From Ditylenchus dipsaci (taxonomy: Eukaryota; Nematoda; Chromadorea; Rhabditida; Anguinidae), in contig SADC01001278.1 in the NCBI GenBank assembly GCA_004194705.1, forward strand, positions 806,001 through 870,000: a DNA stretch of 64,000 bases. Reading direction: 5' to 3'. Position numbers and translations under genes: made by a program. The notes beneath the pieces are model-generated. The model was not told where the DNA came from. It made no database searches and saw nothing but the letters and a program-made list of their open reading frames with translations. Below, piece by piece: positions 12,501 to 23,711 of this stretch; the stretch's first letter is position 1, and each line of letters starts with the position of its first letter.

Positions 12501-12697
12501 TACCGTATTCTTTCTAATAGAACCACACTCTCTATTTGAACCACACTCTCGGGGCTAGGACACTTCGCTATGAGGACAGCTCGCTATGGGCTGTATTGGG
12601 TTTCGAACTTATCAGTTTGAAATTGTGCGAGTTTGAATTTTTTCCGTTTTCGAACCTTCCCGTTTTCGATTTTTTCCGCAATTAGAGAAATACGGTA
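12501..12697. mobile_element. pogo-type MITE
   Basis: TACCGTATTCTTTCTAATAG at the left and AATTAGAGAAATACGGTA at the right. The subterminal word TCTATTTGAACCACACTCTC is shared with the pogo fragment ending at 57389. Confidence 0.75.
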
Positions 12698-12939
12698 TAT
12701 GCTTTCATGATCTATCTTGTTTGAAATGTCCTGAGTTCATGCATAAAACATGAGGTACCCATATGGTTCACGAAGCTTCGCACATGTTTTGCTGACATGG
12801 CTTTTCAGAGCATGACCTGACCAACTACCCAGTTTAACGCTTGGATAAGTACCACCTGGTCAGGTGGATATCCACCTGGATGACCTGAAAAAATGAATTT
12901 TTAATAGGGATAAAGTGCTGTATTGGGAGGGGAACACAA

Positions 12940-13100
12940 AAACTGTGGGGCGCCCCTGCGCCCCGAAGGGGGCGCAGAAGGCTTGAGAGTTAGAGATGCG
13001 CACACTCACTTACCTTAGACATGATTCCGAGCAAGAATCTTGATTGAAAAGGCATAAAGAGACTCTTTCTGCCAGCTCCAGTGACTAAAACACGGTAAAA
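12940..13100 (-). repeat. Dispersed hairpin repeat, copy 1 (GTCTAAGGTAAGTGAGTG family)
   Basis: On the minus strand: TTGCTCGGAATCATGTCTAA then GGTAAGTGAGTGTGCGCATC, followed by an inverted repeat around a C/G-rich loop. Other copies are near 18690-18910 and 34390-34640. The unit contains a consensus splice-donor word (AAGGTAAGT) at the base of a stable hairpin. It is treated here as an interspersed repeat of unknown class. Confidence 0.6.
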
Positions 13101-13179
13101 CAGGTGAAAAGTCGAAATTTCAAAAAGCTCAAAACTCAATTTTTAAAAAGGAATAAAAAATTATGAATCACGATCTACA

Positions 13180-13613
13180 TACAGTCCACCCTCGTTAAAC
13201 CGGCACCCCCTCAAGTTCGTTCCCACCTAGGGTCCGACACTTTTTTTACCTCGATTTTTAAAGCCTTTTGCCAGTTGTCTTCGGCCAGTCTAGTCCAAAA
13301 TATCGCAAGGATTTAGATTTTGCCGATCGTTTTTAAAAATCTGAACAGTTATGCCGTAAAGACCCGCGGGTACTCGATAAACCGGCACCCATTTTTGAAA
13401 GGGGGTGCCGGTTTATCGAGTACCCGCGGGTCTTTACGGCATAACTGTTCAGATTTTTAAAAACGATCGGCAAAATCTAAATCCTTGCGATATTTTGGAC
13501 TAGACTGGCCGAAGACAACTGGCAAAAGGCTTTAAAAATCGAGGTAAAAAAAGTGTCGGACCCTAGGTGGAAACGAACTTGAGGGGGTGCCGGTTTAACG
13601 AGGGTGGACTGTA
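13180..13613. repeat. 434-bp near-perfect palindrome (hairpin MITE)
   Basis: Two arms of about 210 bp are inverted copies, with one mismatch noticed in the portion compared closely. They begin CAGTCCACCCTCGTTAAACC, are flanked by TA, and meet at a short spacer near 13395. CAGTC ends at TA suggest a Tigger/Tc1-type non-autonomous element. No coding sequence. Confidence 0.85.
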
Positions 13614-13683
13614 ACATGTACTTTTTGGCGCTACTATGGTATACCACCCCCCCCCTCAGGTATTTTTCTATTAGCATTGTAAT

Positions 13684-14919
13684 TAGGGTTGTCGACGCGT
13701 CGAAATTTTCGACGCGTCGAGTCGAACGTCGAAATTTTCGACGCGTCGAGTCGAAAGTCGAAATTTTCGACGCGTCGAGTCGAAAGTCGAAATTTCGACG
13801 CGTCGAGTCAAAAGTCGAAAATTTTTTCTACACGTAAAATTGAAGGTCAAAAATTTTTTCGAACTGGCAGGTATATACTCAACCACTACCCTAACTATAA
13901 ATTCTTACAACTACAACAAATTACAACAACTTTCTCGTTGACAAGCTTACTTAACTGTACCAAAATGGTAGTATTCAGGTATTCTACCGGTCAGTGGCGC
14001 GTGGAGCTAGTTCTGAGTCCGGTGCCAAAGTATGCCTTGATCCCACTTTTGATTTTTCATTAAAAATTGCTTGGTATGCCAGAAGAGTCAGTAGGGGTAC
14101 CGAGTGATTTGGTAGAGGTACCAGGTGAGTGAGTAGAGGTTACTGAAGAGTAGGTAGGGTGCCAGGAGAGTGAGTAGGAGTACCAGGTGAGAGGGTAGAG
14201 GTGAGTGAGTAGTTGTACCTGGAAAGTGGGCAGGTGATCCGAGAGAGTAGGTATGAGAGCCCAGAGAGTGAGTAGGTTTGCCAGACGAGTGAGTAGCTTT
14301 GCCGAGAACGCAAGTGCGACATTCAGTAAGGGAAGGTGAGCAACGAGCATGAATAGGTGAGCGAGAAAAGTGGCTAGATGGGCAAGAAGTATATGTAGGT
14401 GTACCAGAATAGTCAGCAAGTGTGCCAGAAACGCAGGTAGTGATGCCCTGAGAATAGGTAGGTCGGCCATGAGAGTGGCTAGGGGTGCCAGCTGAGTGAG
14501 AGGTATACTCAGGCAGGAGAGTAAGAAGGGAAGTTCCGAAAGTGGGTAGGTCAGCCAGGAGAGTAGGTAGGTGAGAAGAGAATTTAGAATTTAAGAGGAT
14601 AATTAAATTTAATTAGCAGCATGACCAAGGCGAGGGTGGTCCACCGACAGGTGGCCCCGAGGTAGTGGTCTTCATTATTCGACTGCGGCGGAAGAAAAAC
14701 CTTGTTTTGGAAAGTTAGAAATTTTACTTGTCGAGACGAAAGGCAACGTGTCAAAATCTTCGAATCGACGCGTCGGGTCGAACGTCGAAAAGTCGAAATT
14801 TTCGACGCGTCGAGTCGAAAGTCGAAATTTTCGACGCGTCGAGTCGAACGTCGAAAGTCCAAAATTTTCGACTTTTCGACGTGAAAAGTCGAATTCGACG
14901 CGTCGAGTCGACAACCCTA
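13684..14919. mobile_element. hAT-like non-autonomous element, TAGGGTTG ends
   Basis: Ends TAGGGTTGTCGACGCGTCGA / TCGACGCGTCGAGTCGACAACCCTA with a perfect 8-bp duplication ATTGTAAT (13676-13683 and 14920-14927). Both subterminal regions are dense with CGACGCGTCGAGTCGAAAGT units. The middle (about 14075-14580) is a minisatellite. Open frames across it are repeat translations, not genes. Confidence 0.88.
14075..14580. repeat. Degenerate minisatellite inside the hAT-like element
   Basis: About 25 imperfect units around GTGCCAGGAGAGTGAGTAGG, each roughly 18-24 nt. They give low-complexity open frames on both strands with no protein features. Confidence 0.7.
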
Positions 14920-15242
14920 ATTGTAATGCTTCCATACTGTCATTCCAAGAGTTAAAAAAATGATATAAAGAGGCCATTTAAATGGCATTGTGAGAATAAC
15001 GAAATGGTATTGGAAACATTGAAATGATCGTTAAAATCGTTTAATGTCAAATAAATGTCATCGCAAGTCAAGAAATGATATTGTCAAATGTCATTAGCAT
15101 TAGAGACCGTGATTTGCCCCCCAACGATGTAACGATACGATGTTTTCGACTCAAATTTTTAACGATCGATGTAACGATCGATGTCGGCCATTGTAAACGA
15201 TACATCGTTACGATTTTTTACACTAAAATTTGGCAAACGATG

Positions 15243-16294
15243 TACAGGGTGGCGCAATTTTTCGGGTACATTTGTTTTGTTCATAACTTTTTGAATTCGC
15301 GGTCATTTTTTTTCGCTGACCACTCATTCAAAAGCCCTTTCTTTGCCATTTTGTTTAAAAAAAAGAACGCGCCGATATGATTAAAAATCACCGAGATATG
15401 GCTGTTTTTGTGAAGGCGAAAATCCGCACTGGTTTGAAGCAATTCCTCTCCATTCTCCTCGGGTCACAGTCTTTGCTTTGCTTGGTCCTTCTGGAGTCGT
15501 CGGACCTGTCTTCATCCAGGGGAACATCAATGGTGCTTCATATCTCCGCCTCCTTCAAGATCAAGTGGTTCCGGAACTTCAGCAGTGGGCAAATTTTGGG
15601 CAGTTGATTTTTATGCAGGTAGGTTAAAGTTTAATGATTATTGTGTACAAAATGCTTTCTCGTTTAGGATGGAGCCCCGCCTCATTGGTCTCTAGCTGTG
15701 CGCAACTATCTGACAGCAGTTTTTCCGAACAGGTGGATGGGTCGTGGTTCTCCGAATCTTTCTTGGCCGCCATATTCACCGGACTTGACTCCCTGTGACT
15801 TCTTTCTGTGGGGCTGGATCAAGAGCCAAGTTTACCGATCTCCTATCACCGACTTGGATGAACTGACAAGAAGAATTCAAAACGTCTTTCGAGATTTGCC
15901 TCAGCAGATGATTGACCGATCAATTCAAGCCTATGAACAGCGTCTCAACCGGTGCATTGCTGTTGGTGGCAGAAGTGTGGAGCAAACATTTGCAAACGTT
16001 CATTGAGTCCTGGTTGGGGTTTTGTTTCGCATGTTATGATTTGTTATCAATAAAAATGTCTATCTGAATTGTTATTAAAAATGTGTATGAAACACATGGA
16101 TAAACAGTCAAAACCCAACGCCTTCACAAAAACAGCCATATCTCGGTGATTTTTGATCATATCGGCGCGTTTTTTTTTTAACAAAATGGCAAAGAAAGGG
16201 CTTTTGAATGAGTGGTCAGCGAAAAAAAAATGACTGCGAATTTAAAAAGTTATGAACAAAACAAATGTACCCGAAAAAATTGCGCCACCCTGTA
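15243..16294 (+). mobile_element. mariner/Tc1-superfamily element with about 175-bp inverted ends
   Basis: TACAGGGTGGCGCAATTTTT at 15243 and its inverse ending at 16294, flanked by TA. The arms match to about 15417 and from about 16120. The core holds the 3' half of a transposase, so it is an internally deleted copy nested in the hAT-like element. Confidence 0.9.
15465..16006 (+). pseudogene. mariner-like transposase, C-terminal half
   Basis: Exon A (to 15618) reads VTVFALLGPSGVVGPVF and VVPELQQWANFGQLIFMQ. A 49-nt GT-AG intron (15619-15667) leads to exon B, DGAPPHWSLAVRNYL, WPPYSPDLTPCDFFLWGWIK and a stop at 16004-16006. The DGAPPH Asp and the PCDFF Asp are 42 residues apart, longer than the 34 of classical mariner. 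The helix-turn-helix DNA-binding domain and first catalytic Asp are missing: the left inverted end runs straight into the middle of the protein. Not functional alone. Confidence 0.85.
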
Positions 16295-17428
16295 TAATAA
16301 AGCAAAAATGTTGTTTACAAATTGGTAAGCAAAATTTTTCTACGCCATGAAACTTCAGCTTAAATTTTTGTTAACAAAATTTAATTTCGCTCAATACCAG
16401 ACTATTTTATTACATCGCACTTGGCTCAGGACAAACAAGAGAAAAATTTAATACGAGAAACTTAACAACGGGAGGTTTTTGTTGAGAAAAATGAGCATTT
16501 CCGCTTTTCTGGCTTCAGATTGGATCTTCGGTAGTCATAGATATATCTTCCCACTGAAAAAAATTGTTCGCTCGATTGGCTAGTTGCAAGAGGCGATAGA
16601 TAGCGCTGCGCGATTTTAGCCAAGATAGCAAAAATTTTCTCATTGTCCTAATAAATGATACACATGAGACTCCAAAGCAGAAGCAATATCAAATAAAATT
16701 TACCTTCCAGTATGGATAAATTACAGATCTTAAACACGCAAATGGCGTCGTAGGAAAAAACTTTTTGACTCAAAGTGCAATAATTTAACAGATAATAGTA
16801 TATTTTTTGTTTATGAACGATACATCGTTTTGATGTACGATGTTGGGCCGAAAAACGATGCGATGTACGATGTTTTCAAAAATCGACCAACGATGTAACG
16901 ATGCGATGTTTTTGACAAAAATCAGGACCGATGTAACGATGTTAACGATGCGATGTATCGATCGTCACGGTCTCTAATTAGCATTGTAATTGTATTATCA
17001 TGCCCCGAAGTAATAAAAGCAGATTAAGGATTGCAATAACATTGCAATATTATTTTAATGTTGTTAAAACGGTCTAACTGATAATAGTCACCATATAACG
17101 GGTAATATCTAGCTCTGCAACATAATTCCTTGAAAAAGGCCCCTAATGTCCAAAATACAGCCCCTAATTTCCGTAAAAATGCCACTTTTATTTTTTCTTG
17201 CAGTCTTATACGTCTTTATCTTTCTTAACGCGAAAAGCTTTGACTGTAAGACCGTCTCATTCTTATGCAGAAATTTGAAATGTCCACAGATTTTTGTGAA
17301 AGTGAGCGCAAATTAAAAAAAAAAGAGCGTAAATTTCTAAAAATTGATCGCAAATTTTAGATTGGCTTCTTGTTGGTCTACTTGGCCTCTCCGGCTTTTA
17401 TTAATTCATTTATGATTATGTTAAGACT

Positions 17429-18340
17429 GGGTCCGCGACAGTTCACGCCCGGGACAATTCACGCCCGGATAATTCACGCCCGGGACAATTCACGCCCCGG
17501 GACAATTCACGCCCCGGACAATTCACGCCCCAGGACAATTCACGCCCCGGACAATTCACGCCCAGGACAATTCACGCCCCTGAAGAATTCACGTTTACTT
17601 ACTTTATTTATTAACTTTTCTATTTATCAAACCATCTAAATCACATAGAATCGGGATAATAAGGGTAGGTACATATCCTGAAGATTCACCTGTCTCCAAA
17701 TTCTAAACTTCATTTGTTTTATGTGCAATCGAAAACCTTAATTTCTTATCCAAAATTTCACAATATGCATGGTTTGACAACACTAAAACTCTGATTTTAA
17801 CTCTAAAACCTAGGTTAAGTACCCGCGGTTCAGGTGGACATCCAGCCTAAAATGTGTATTTTTCCTTCTAAAACTTAAGTAAAGACTACCCAAATATATG
17901 TCCCAGACCCCGGAAAATGTGCGCAACTCTTTATTAGTCACAACTTTTGTACGCTGGTCTACCCCCAAGCCTAAGGGCTAAGCCTAAACTTGTTGTTTGA
18001 AAGGGTAGTTACAGCGATTTTTATAAATACCCGTTTAGGACAGGTAGCAGGCGGTTTCCTATCCACCCTGAGGTCATTGATCCTTTAAAACCTTTTTTTA
18101 TTCTGGTGCTAGTCCAGAGAAAAGTGTTTACCATCAGCGTAATTCGAACCTGTAACCTATTAATAAATCAATTAACCAGACATAATTGACCAGGATATCA
18201 ATTTACCGCCGTGAATTGTCCTGGGCGTGAATTGTCCGGGACGTGAATTGTCCCGGGCGTGAATTCTCCCGGGCGTGAATTGTCCCGGGCGTGAATCGTC
18301 CCGGGCGTGAATTGTCCCGGGCGTGAATTGTCCGTGTACC
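17429..18340. mobile_element. GGG-ended element with tandem-repeat arms and 9-bp duplication
   Basis: Perfect 9-bp flanks GTTAAGACT (17420-17428, 18341-18349). Left arm 17438-17590 and right arm 18205-18335 are inverted arrays of a 15-17-bp unit, GACAATTCACGCCCGG (about nine and eight units). The ends are GGGTCCGCGACAGTTCACG / CACGGACAATTCACG-type. Between them is non-coding DNA with a TAAGCCTAAGG stretch and a TTCGAACCTGTAACC word. A 9-bp duplication fits Mutator-like mobilisation. Confidence 0.8.
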
Positions 18341-18689
18341 GTTAAGACTAATTGCCAAAAAATGATATTTGCTAAAGAAAAATTCGAACCTGTGAGCCCA
18401 TGAAAATACTCGTTGGTTCTAGACCTAGAAGTAAGCTGCGGGCAGGTAACGACCCAGCCAAGAGCGGGAACAGGATTTTGAGTTCTCAAAAACGGGTAAC
18501 GCTTTTTTCGTTAACTGTAAGTAGTGTTTAGACGTCTCCTAAGTAATTCTTATACGCTAAAAACGATAAAAAAAAGTTGTTTGCTAACAATTCCCGCACT
18601 AAAAAACTGAGTTTTCAGAAAAAAATTGATTACCAAAGGTCGATTAATTGCCTTGGTCCCCAAGGTAAATTACCCTGTATTAAGGTATT

Positions 18690-19330
18690 CTACCCATTTT
18701 GGTCACTGGAGCTGGGCAAAAAGAGCCACTATATGCATTTTTAATCAAGAGTCTTGCTCGGAATCGTGTCTAAGGAAACTGAGTACGCGCATCTCTAACC
18801 TACCAGCCCCTGAAAACCCCGAAGGGGGTGCAGGTGGCTTGGGGTTTGGGGTTGAGATGCGCACACCCACATACCTTAGACGCAAATCACTCAAAAGTGA
18901 CTCTAGATGCATAAAAATGTATGCATACCAGAGCTTTTTTAGTAGGTCCCAGGTAAGAAAACTATATTCAAATTCTATCTTTTTGGGGTATCCAGGTACC
19001 CGTTCAGGTTGGATTGCCTTGCGGGACTTAGGGAAAAAGTCGAATTTTGGTCAAAATTTTTTTTCAAAACTCCATTTTTGTGTGAAAAACTGTCAGAAAA
19101 TAACTTTCTGATCGTTGTGAGCATAAAAAAATTACTTAGAAGTCGTTTAACCATGATTTTCAAATAAATGAAAAATGCGCCCCCCCCCCGTACTAAATAA
19201 GTGCCAGAGTTTCTTTATGCGGTAGACCCCAGTCAACAAAATTATGTTCAAATTCTATCTTTTTCGGTATTTTTAAGGATATCCAGGTACCCTTTGAGGT
19301 ATCATGAGCCTGGGGTAGCAAGGCAATTGC
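18690..19330. repeat. Dispersed hairpin repeat, copy 2, with downstream unit
   Basis: Contains AATCAAGAGTCTTGCTCGGA, a GTCTAAGG word, then a hairpin around CCCCGAAGGGGG, then TGCATAAAAATGTATGCATA. A GGTCCCAG...TATCTTTTTGGGGTATCC unit follows and is repeated near 19220-19300. This matches 34300-34640 in inverse orientation. No gene. Confidence 0.6.
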
Positions 19331-19943
19331 TCAACCTTTGGTAACCAAATTTTTTTGAACACCCAGTTTTTTAGTGCGGAAATTGTTAGCAAACAATTTT
19401 CTTATCGTTTTTAGCGTATAAGAATTACTTAGGACACGTCTGAACAGTATTTACAGTTAACGAAAAAGGGGCCCCAAGTGCACAAGTGCCAAAGAAAAGA
19501 TTTGGAATCCCCAAAAAGTACAATATTTTCGTAGAAACGAGCTGAAAACAGCTGACAAACCGACTGAGCTGACGAAAATGACGACTAAAAGCAACAAAAT
19601 CTGCTGGCAAGAAATCAGTTTTAGGGCAAAACGAAATTTGTCTATTGGCTCGATTGGAGAGGAGGGCTCTATTAGAGCATTTACGTTAGAGCATTTTTCG
19701 TAATGTCTGGCAGGACAAAAATGTCTAGCATAGCAATAACGAATACGCGGCTAGATGTGGAATATCTCAGATCTCAGTCCACATATAAATATCAGTCCAC
19801 ACATATAAAAGGTTTTTGAAGTCGATGTAAGAGATATTTTATCCTATCCAGAACGAGTTTAAAAAAACTTACTAGGTTAGCCGAAACTCGGTCAACATAG
19901 CCCTGCTATACATTATATGAAGTGCCGATTTGTTAGTCGGAAA

Positions 19944-20836
19944 TAGGGTTGGTTAATTCTACGTAGAAAGAAAAACCCCGTAGAATTCTATAGAATTCTA
20001 CGTAGAAATATTGTATAAATATAATAGTAGAAATGATCATTCAAACAATTGCTAGTTTTATACAACATCTAATATAACATTTTCAATCCAATTCGAGCAA
20101 ATCAACATATTCTTCATCAATAATACCAGTTTCTTGAATTGTTTCTTCATTTGGTTCTTCTTCAAATTCTCCCACTTGTTATCCTTTCTTGCTCGCTGAA
20201 ACAAATAGGCGTGCTCCAGCATCAGATTGTGCTTTATGAACGTCACTTGGGAAGCCGTGTCTACTTTCATTCTTTTCCGGAGCTTGGTATGAATTCCATT
20301 GCAGAGAGACCAGTTCTAGACATTAATTCGAACCAGTTCTTCAGCCAGTTCGAACCAGTTAGCGACAGTTCCCAGTCGGCCTTCTTGTGTTGCAGTGACT
20401 CTTCCGAACTGGTTGCTGGCTTCTTCATTCTCTGTTCGATTTGCTTTCTTGCCTCGGCTCCGACTTTGCTGCAGTTCTAAAAAATAATCGATGAGGTGTG
20501 CAACTTTTCAAAAAACTATCTTCATGTGTTTTTCCATCACAGCTGCATCCGTTTTGTAGCGAGCATTGCAAAATTGGCAGTATCCGACAAAGACGAGTTT
20601 TCGACAGCATTATTCTCTTCTTTTCACTCAAAATAATTCTAACACCAAGAAAGAGGCTTTCCCTTTGACATTGCTGATTGCTGAAAAAACAAAGTTGAAG
20701 AGCAACAAAATTCGAAAATTCGTTTTTTTTCTTTCCACGATTTCTATGTATGCGTAGAAATAAGCGTAGAAAAACAGTAGAATTTTATAGAATTCTACGT
20801 AAAATTCTTTGTAAAATTATACGTCACCCAACCCTA
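19944..20836 (-). mobile_element. hAT-like element, TAGGGTTGG ends
   Basis: Ends TAGGGTTGGTTAATTCTACG / ACGTCACCCAACCCTA; flanks GTCGGAAA and GTCGGAAC form a 7/8 duplication. The subterminal word GTAGAATTCTATAGAATTCT is repeated at both ends. It encodes a BED-finger fragment on the minus strand. Confidence 0.8.
20267..20609 (-). pseudogene. BED-type zinc-finger hAT protein fragment
   Basis: FVGYCQFCNARYKTDAAVME KHMK shows the C-x2-C...H-x3-H spacing of a BED finger, the DNA-binding domain at the N-terminus of many hAT transposases. A likely 50-nt intron (GT after KHMKI, AG before NCSKVGAEARKQ) leads to a low-complexity tail and a stop at 20267. No catalytic or dimerisation domain follows, so this is a remnant or a non-autonomous cargo ORF. 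Confidence 0.6.
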
Positions 20837-20905
20837 GTCGGAACAATCTTGAAGTACACTTTGTCAATTTTATTTTAGATATATATACATATAACTGAAT
20901 TGATA

Positions 20906-21160
20906 TACCGTATTCTCTCTAATAGGCCGACACCCTCTAATAACCGACACCCCCTACTTTGAGGGACCGTATCTCAGTCCGAAGAAAAAAAAATTACATC
21001 GCTGTTTATTGCGTTTTCTTAGTTCCCACGAGTTCTATCGATTCCGCTTTTTCGATTTTGGATTTTCACCCGAAAATGTCGAGTTCGACCCAAAATTTTC
21101 ACGATTTTTGAAGGGTTGAAAAATAAACCGACATGTCGGCCTATTAGAGAGAATACGGTA
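20906..21160. mobile_element. pogo-type MITE, 255 bp, copy 2
   Basis: Same family and length as 3660-3914 but inverted. It runs TACCGTATTCTCTCTAATAG to TATTAGAGAGAATACGGTA. Confidence 0.87.
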
Positions 21161-21174
21161 CACTAAATTTGTGT

Positions 21175-21620
21175 GTGTGAGAAAAACTGCCCAACGTTCT
21201 AACAGAATAAAATAATTTTTTACTTTATTTTCGATCATTCTGAGTAAGATAGGAGAGAAAAAATCAGTCAAAATAAACATTTTGCATTTCTCAAATTTTT
21301 GGTTTTCGCATTTTTCGGATTTTGCAATTTTTTTTGGCAATGGCATAGTAATGTTATCTAATGAACATAACAATACCATCTTTTCTTGAAATGTTTGAAA
21401 ATAGCCATAAAATGTCATTGTAATAATAAAGTAATGCTATTACAATGCTATTGCCAAAATTTTCGCAAAACCCGAAATATCCGAAAACCAAACGTTTTGA
21501 GAAATGCAAAAGTTTATTTTGACTGATTTTTTCTTTCCTATCTTACTCAGAATGATCGAAAATTGAGTAAAAAATTATTTTATTTCTAAGAAAGTTGAGT
21601 AGTTCTTCTGACACACACAA
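21175..21620. repeat. Imperfect palindrome, about 445 bp
   Basis: Arms of about 180 bp (for example TTTTCGATCATTCTGAGTAA and its inverse) around an AT-rich centre with AATGTCATTGTAATAATAAAG. No gene. Confidence 0.6.
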
Positions 21621-22105
21621 ACTTAATGTATCTCGATTCAGTGCATATATGAGCAGTAGTTACTTGGTTTGAATTGAACAAAGATAAACAAGGCATCGCT
21701 TCGATGCACACTTGATTTAGTGTGCACTCGAAGATTGTTCTGACCTACAAATTAATACTTTTTATAATGTAAAGCAGGGCTATGTTGGCCGAGTTTCGGC
21801 TAACCTGGTACTTTTTTTAAACCCGTTCCGGACGGGAAACAACTTTTTGTGTTTACGAAATTAAACAAATTTTATTCTTGGTTTTGTCGCAAAATTGTGT
21901 ACGCTATTGTTTTGAGATTTTTCATGTCCATCGTTTTCTGTTCTGACTGTTATTTCATTTAGTCGATCACTTCGAATAATAGCTTCGTGGCAGATGAACG
22001 AGAAAGAATTTGGTAGAACTTAGCAATTACTCTAATTACAAATAACTACAGAAGGTGTGATAACTCACGTGAAATAGGAAGGAAGTAAGGCTGATGTAGT
22101 AATAA

Positions 22106-22349
22106 TATTAGGTCGCGTAAAAAGTTCGCAGCGTTTTTTTTCAAAAGCAATATTTGTGGCGTTGCATTTTTACCATAGATTTTCATGAATTTTTTAAAAG
22201 TTTGACACTCATTTTGTAGCTGAGAATCTTGGCTACAAAATGAGTGGTAAACTTTTGAAAAATTCATGAAAAATCTATGGTAAAAAGGCAACGCCACAAA
22301 TATTGCTTTTGATAAAAAAAACGCTGCGAACTTTTGACACGACTTAATA
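22106..22349. mobile_element. mariner-type MITE, hairpin
   Basis: TA-flanked ends TTAGGTCGCGTAAAAAGTTC / GAACTTTTGACACGACTTAA. The arms extend almost to the centre and contain GCGTTGC...ACCATAGATTTTCATGAA. Confidence 0.82.
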
Positions 22350-22694
22350 TAAGAGAAGATCTAAAATTTGATGAAATTAACCCTTCGACAATTAAGGATG
22401 CAATAAAGATTCTTAAAATTTTTGAATAGGAAGCAGGATTGTTCTTACGTCAGCTTTTACAAACGCGAAGCTTAACACCGTCATTCAGATTTTACGTTGC
22501 TTCTAGGCGTTTAACGAACGCCAGGTTAAACGCCAGCGCCATGCTTTTCCTGTTTTTTTAAATAGGAAAAATAAAATTCGTTAACGCAATTAATTTACAA
22601 AACGACTTTCTGTTATGACAAGAAAATTAAATGCAAAAAAGTCTACTGTTTTATAAATATTGCCGTTCTATACCATTTTTTTCTTACTCTCGTG

Positions 22695-22949
22695 TACTGG
22701 TTGGCGCAAAAAAATTTGGCCACCTTTGAAAAGTTGGCGTACGTAACCCATTGCCTGGTCGGTTTCCGATTTTCGGGTGGCAAGCCCTCGGAAACCTCCA
22801 CAACAACGACCAGCTGTGATGAAGAGCACAAGCACAGAGCTTCTAGGTAGCTCAACTACTGTCATCGATTTTCCTGGGGAAATCGATGGAGCAAAGAGCC
22901 ACCTACGCAAAAAATTTTAAGTGGCCGCGTTTTTTCGGGCCACCCCGTA
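22695..22949. mobile_element. mariner-like MITE
   Basis: TA-flanked ends CTGGTTGGCGCAAAAAAATT / TTTTTTCGGGCCACCCCG with short inverted similarity. The interior holds internal hairpins and no protein motif. Confidence 0.5.
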
Positions 22950-23387
22950 GTCTCTAATTAACTTTTCAGTTAAAAATACTAACAAAATAAAAAGATTAAC
23001 ATAAAATCGTACGAAATCATAAAAAATCACCGCATAGTATCATGTAAGAATGAGACAAAAACAAGAACTCAAAAAAAATATAAGTGAAAGAAAAATCGAA
23101 AGCTCATATAAATTAATTTTTTGGACCTTGTGATAGGAGTCCTAAAAAATCTCTGTCCTATCATAGGACAGAGATTTTTTGGAAGAGGAAGGACAAAAAA
23201 GGGGCCAATTATTTAAGATGGTTAGGCTCCTTTGAGTATCACCGTCAAACCCAGCAACTTGTGGTGCAGAAACAATTATAAGTACTTACGACGGGACATG
23301 GCGATTAACCGGCTGGATCCCGGAAGTTTTCGTCTGAGCCGGACCTTTTCTGAGTACTGGCTGAATTTTTGAGTGTGAAGTTTATCT

Positions 23388-23711
23388 ATGCCGCAAAAAC
23401 TGACTGCGAGTGCAAAAACAAAGGAAAAGAAGCGAGCTCTCTGTGAAATCGAAGATGCCAAAGACCTCACGCACGACATTGAGCGTTCAATGACTGAAGG
23501 GCTCTTTCGAATCAGTTGGGACGCGCTAAGGGTCATCAAGGAAAGGGCCTGCGTCATGATTCGGTCAGAAACCTACCGACCGGCGGTGAAGGAGAAGACG
23601 ATTGCCTGGGCACGAAAGTACGGGAGCAGCGCAGTGGCTAAGAAGTTCGAGGTCGATGTTTTTGGGGAGTATAAGAAAGTAGCTGGGGGGGGGGAAGCTA
23701 AAAGCCAATAG
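23388..23711 (+). CDS. Small ORF resembling a transposase helix-turn-helix domain
   Basis: The 107-aa ORF contains KEKTIAWARKYGSSAVAKKF followed by EVDVFGEYKK, similar in layout to pogo/CENP-B-type N-terminal HTH domains and to the 60.6-60.8 kb protein (TKLEAVNWARYN...YKVDRKRIRQW). It ends in a G-rich run and has no catalytic domain after it. Probably a remnant of a pogo-like protein; the host alternative cannot be excluded. A 20-bp hairpin around AAAAAATCTCTGTCCTATCA lies upstream at 23118-23180. Confidence 0.35.
   Translation: MPQKLTASAKTKEKKRALCEIEDAKDLTHDIERSMTEGLFRISWDALRVIKERACVMIRSETYRPAVKEKTIAWARKYGSSAVAKKFEVDVFGEYKKVAGGGEAKSQ

Larger units (their letters stand above)
15101..16976. 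mobile_element. hAT-like element, TAGAGACCGTGA ends, interrupted by a mariner
   Basis: Ends TAGAGACCGTGA / TCACGGTCTCTA lie between a perfect 8-bp duplication ATTAGCAT (15093-15100, 16977-16984). Both sides are filled with CGATGTAACGATG / CATCGTTACAT words. A mariner-like element occupies 15243-16294. The hAT part itself has no transposase. Confidence 0.88.
19840..21850. mobile_element. Composite region flanked by inverted arms, carrying nested elements
   Basis: About 70-100 bp at 19840-19915 and 21775-21850 are inverted copies (CGAAACTCGGTCAACATAGC; inverse GCTATGTTGGCCGAGTTTCG). The match resumes beyond the nested hAT as GTCGGAACAATCTTGAAGT against its inverse near 21725. Nested inside are an hAT-like element (19944-20836), a pogo MITE (20906-21160) and a palindrome (about 21175-21620). 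Confidence 0.6.

Noticed and set aside
12940..13100. Confident call of a spliced-leader RNA gene
   Set aside because: No Sm-site word could be placed with confidence and no mRNA evidence is available, so it is left as a repeat with a testable hypothesis.
14060..14977. Long overlapping frames on both strands in the hAT-like element
   Set aside because: They follow the minisatellite and CGACGCGTCG repeats and have no protein features.
17438..18335. Regular 15-17-bp repeats that look CRISPR-like
   Set aside because: The units are contiguous with no unique spacers, are present as inverted arms, and are bounded by a 9-bp target duplication in eukaryotic DNA; they are transposon ends.
18115..18500. 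tRNA genes suggested by TTCGAACCTGTAACC and TTCGAACCTGTGAGC
   Set aside because: No cloverleaf or A box could be drawn; at most old tRNA-derived SINE fragments.
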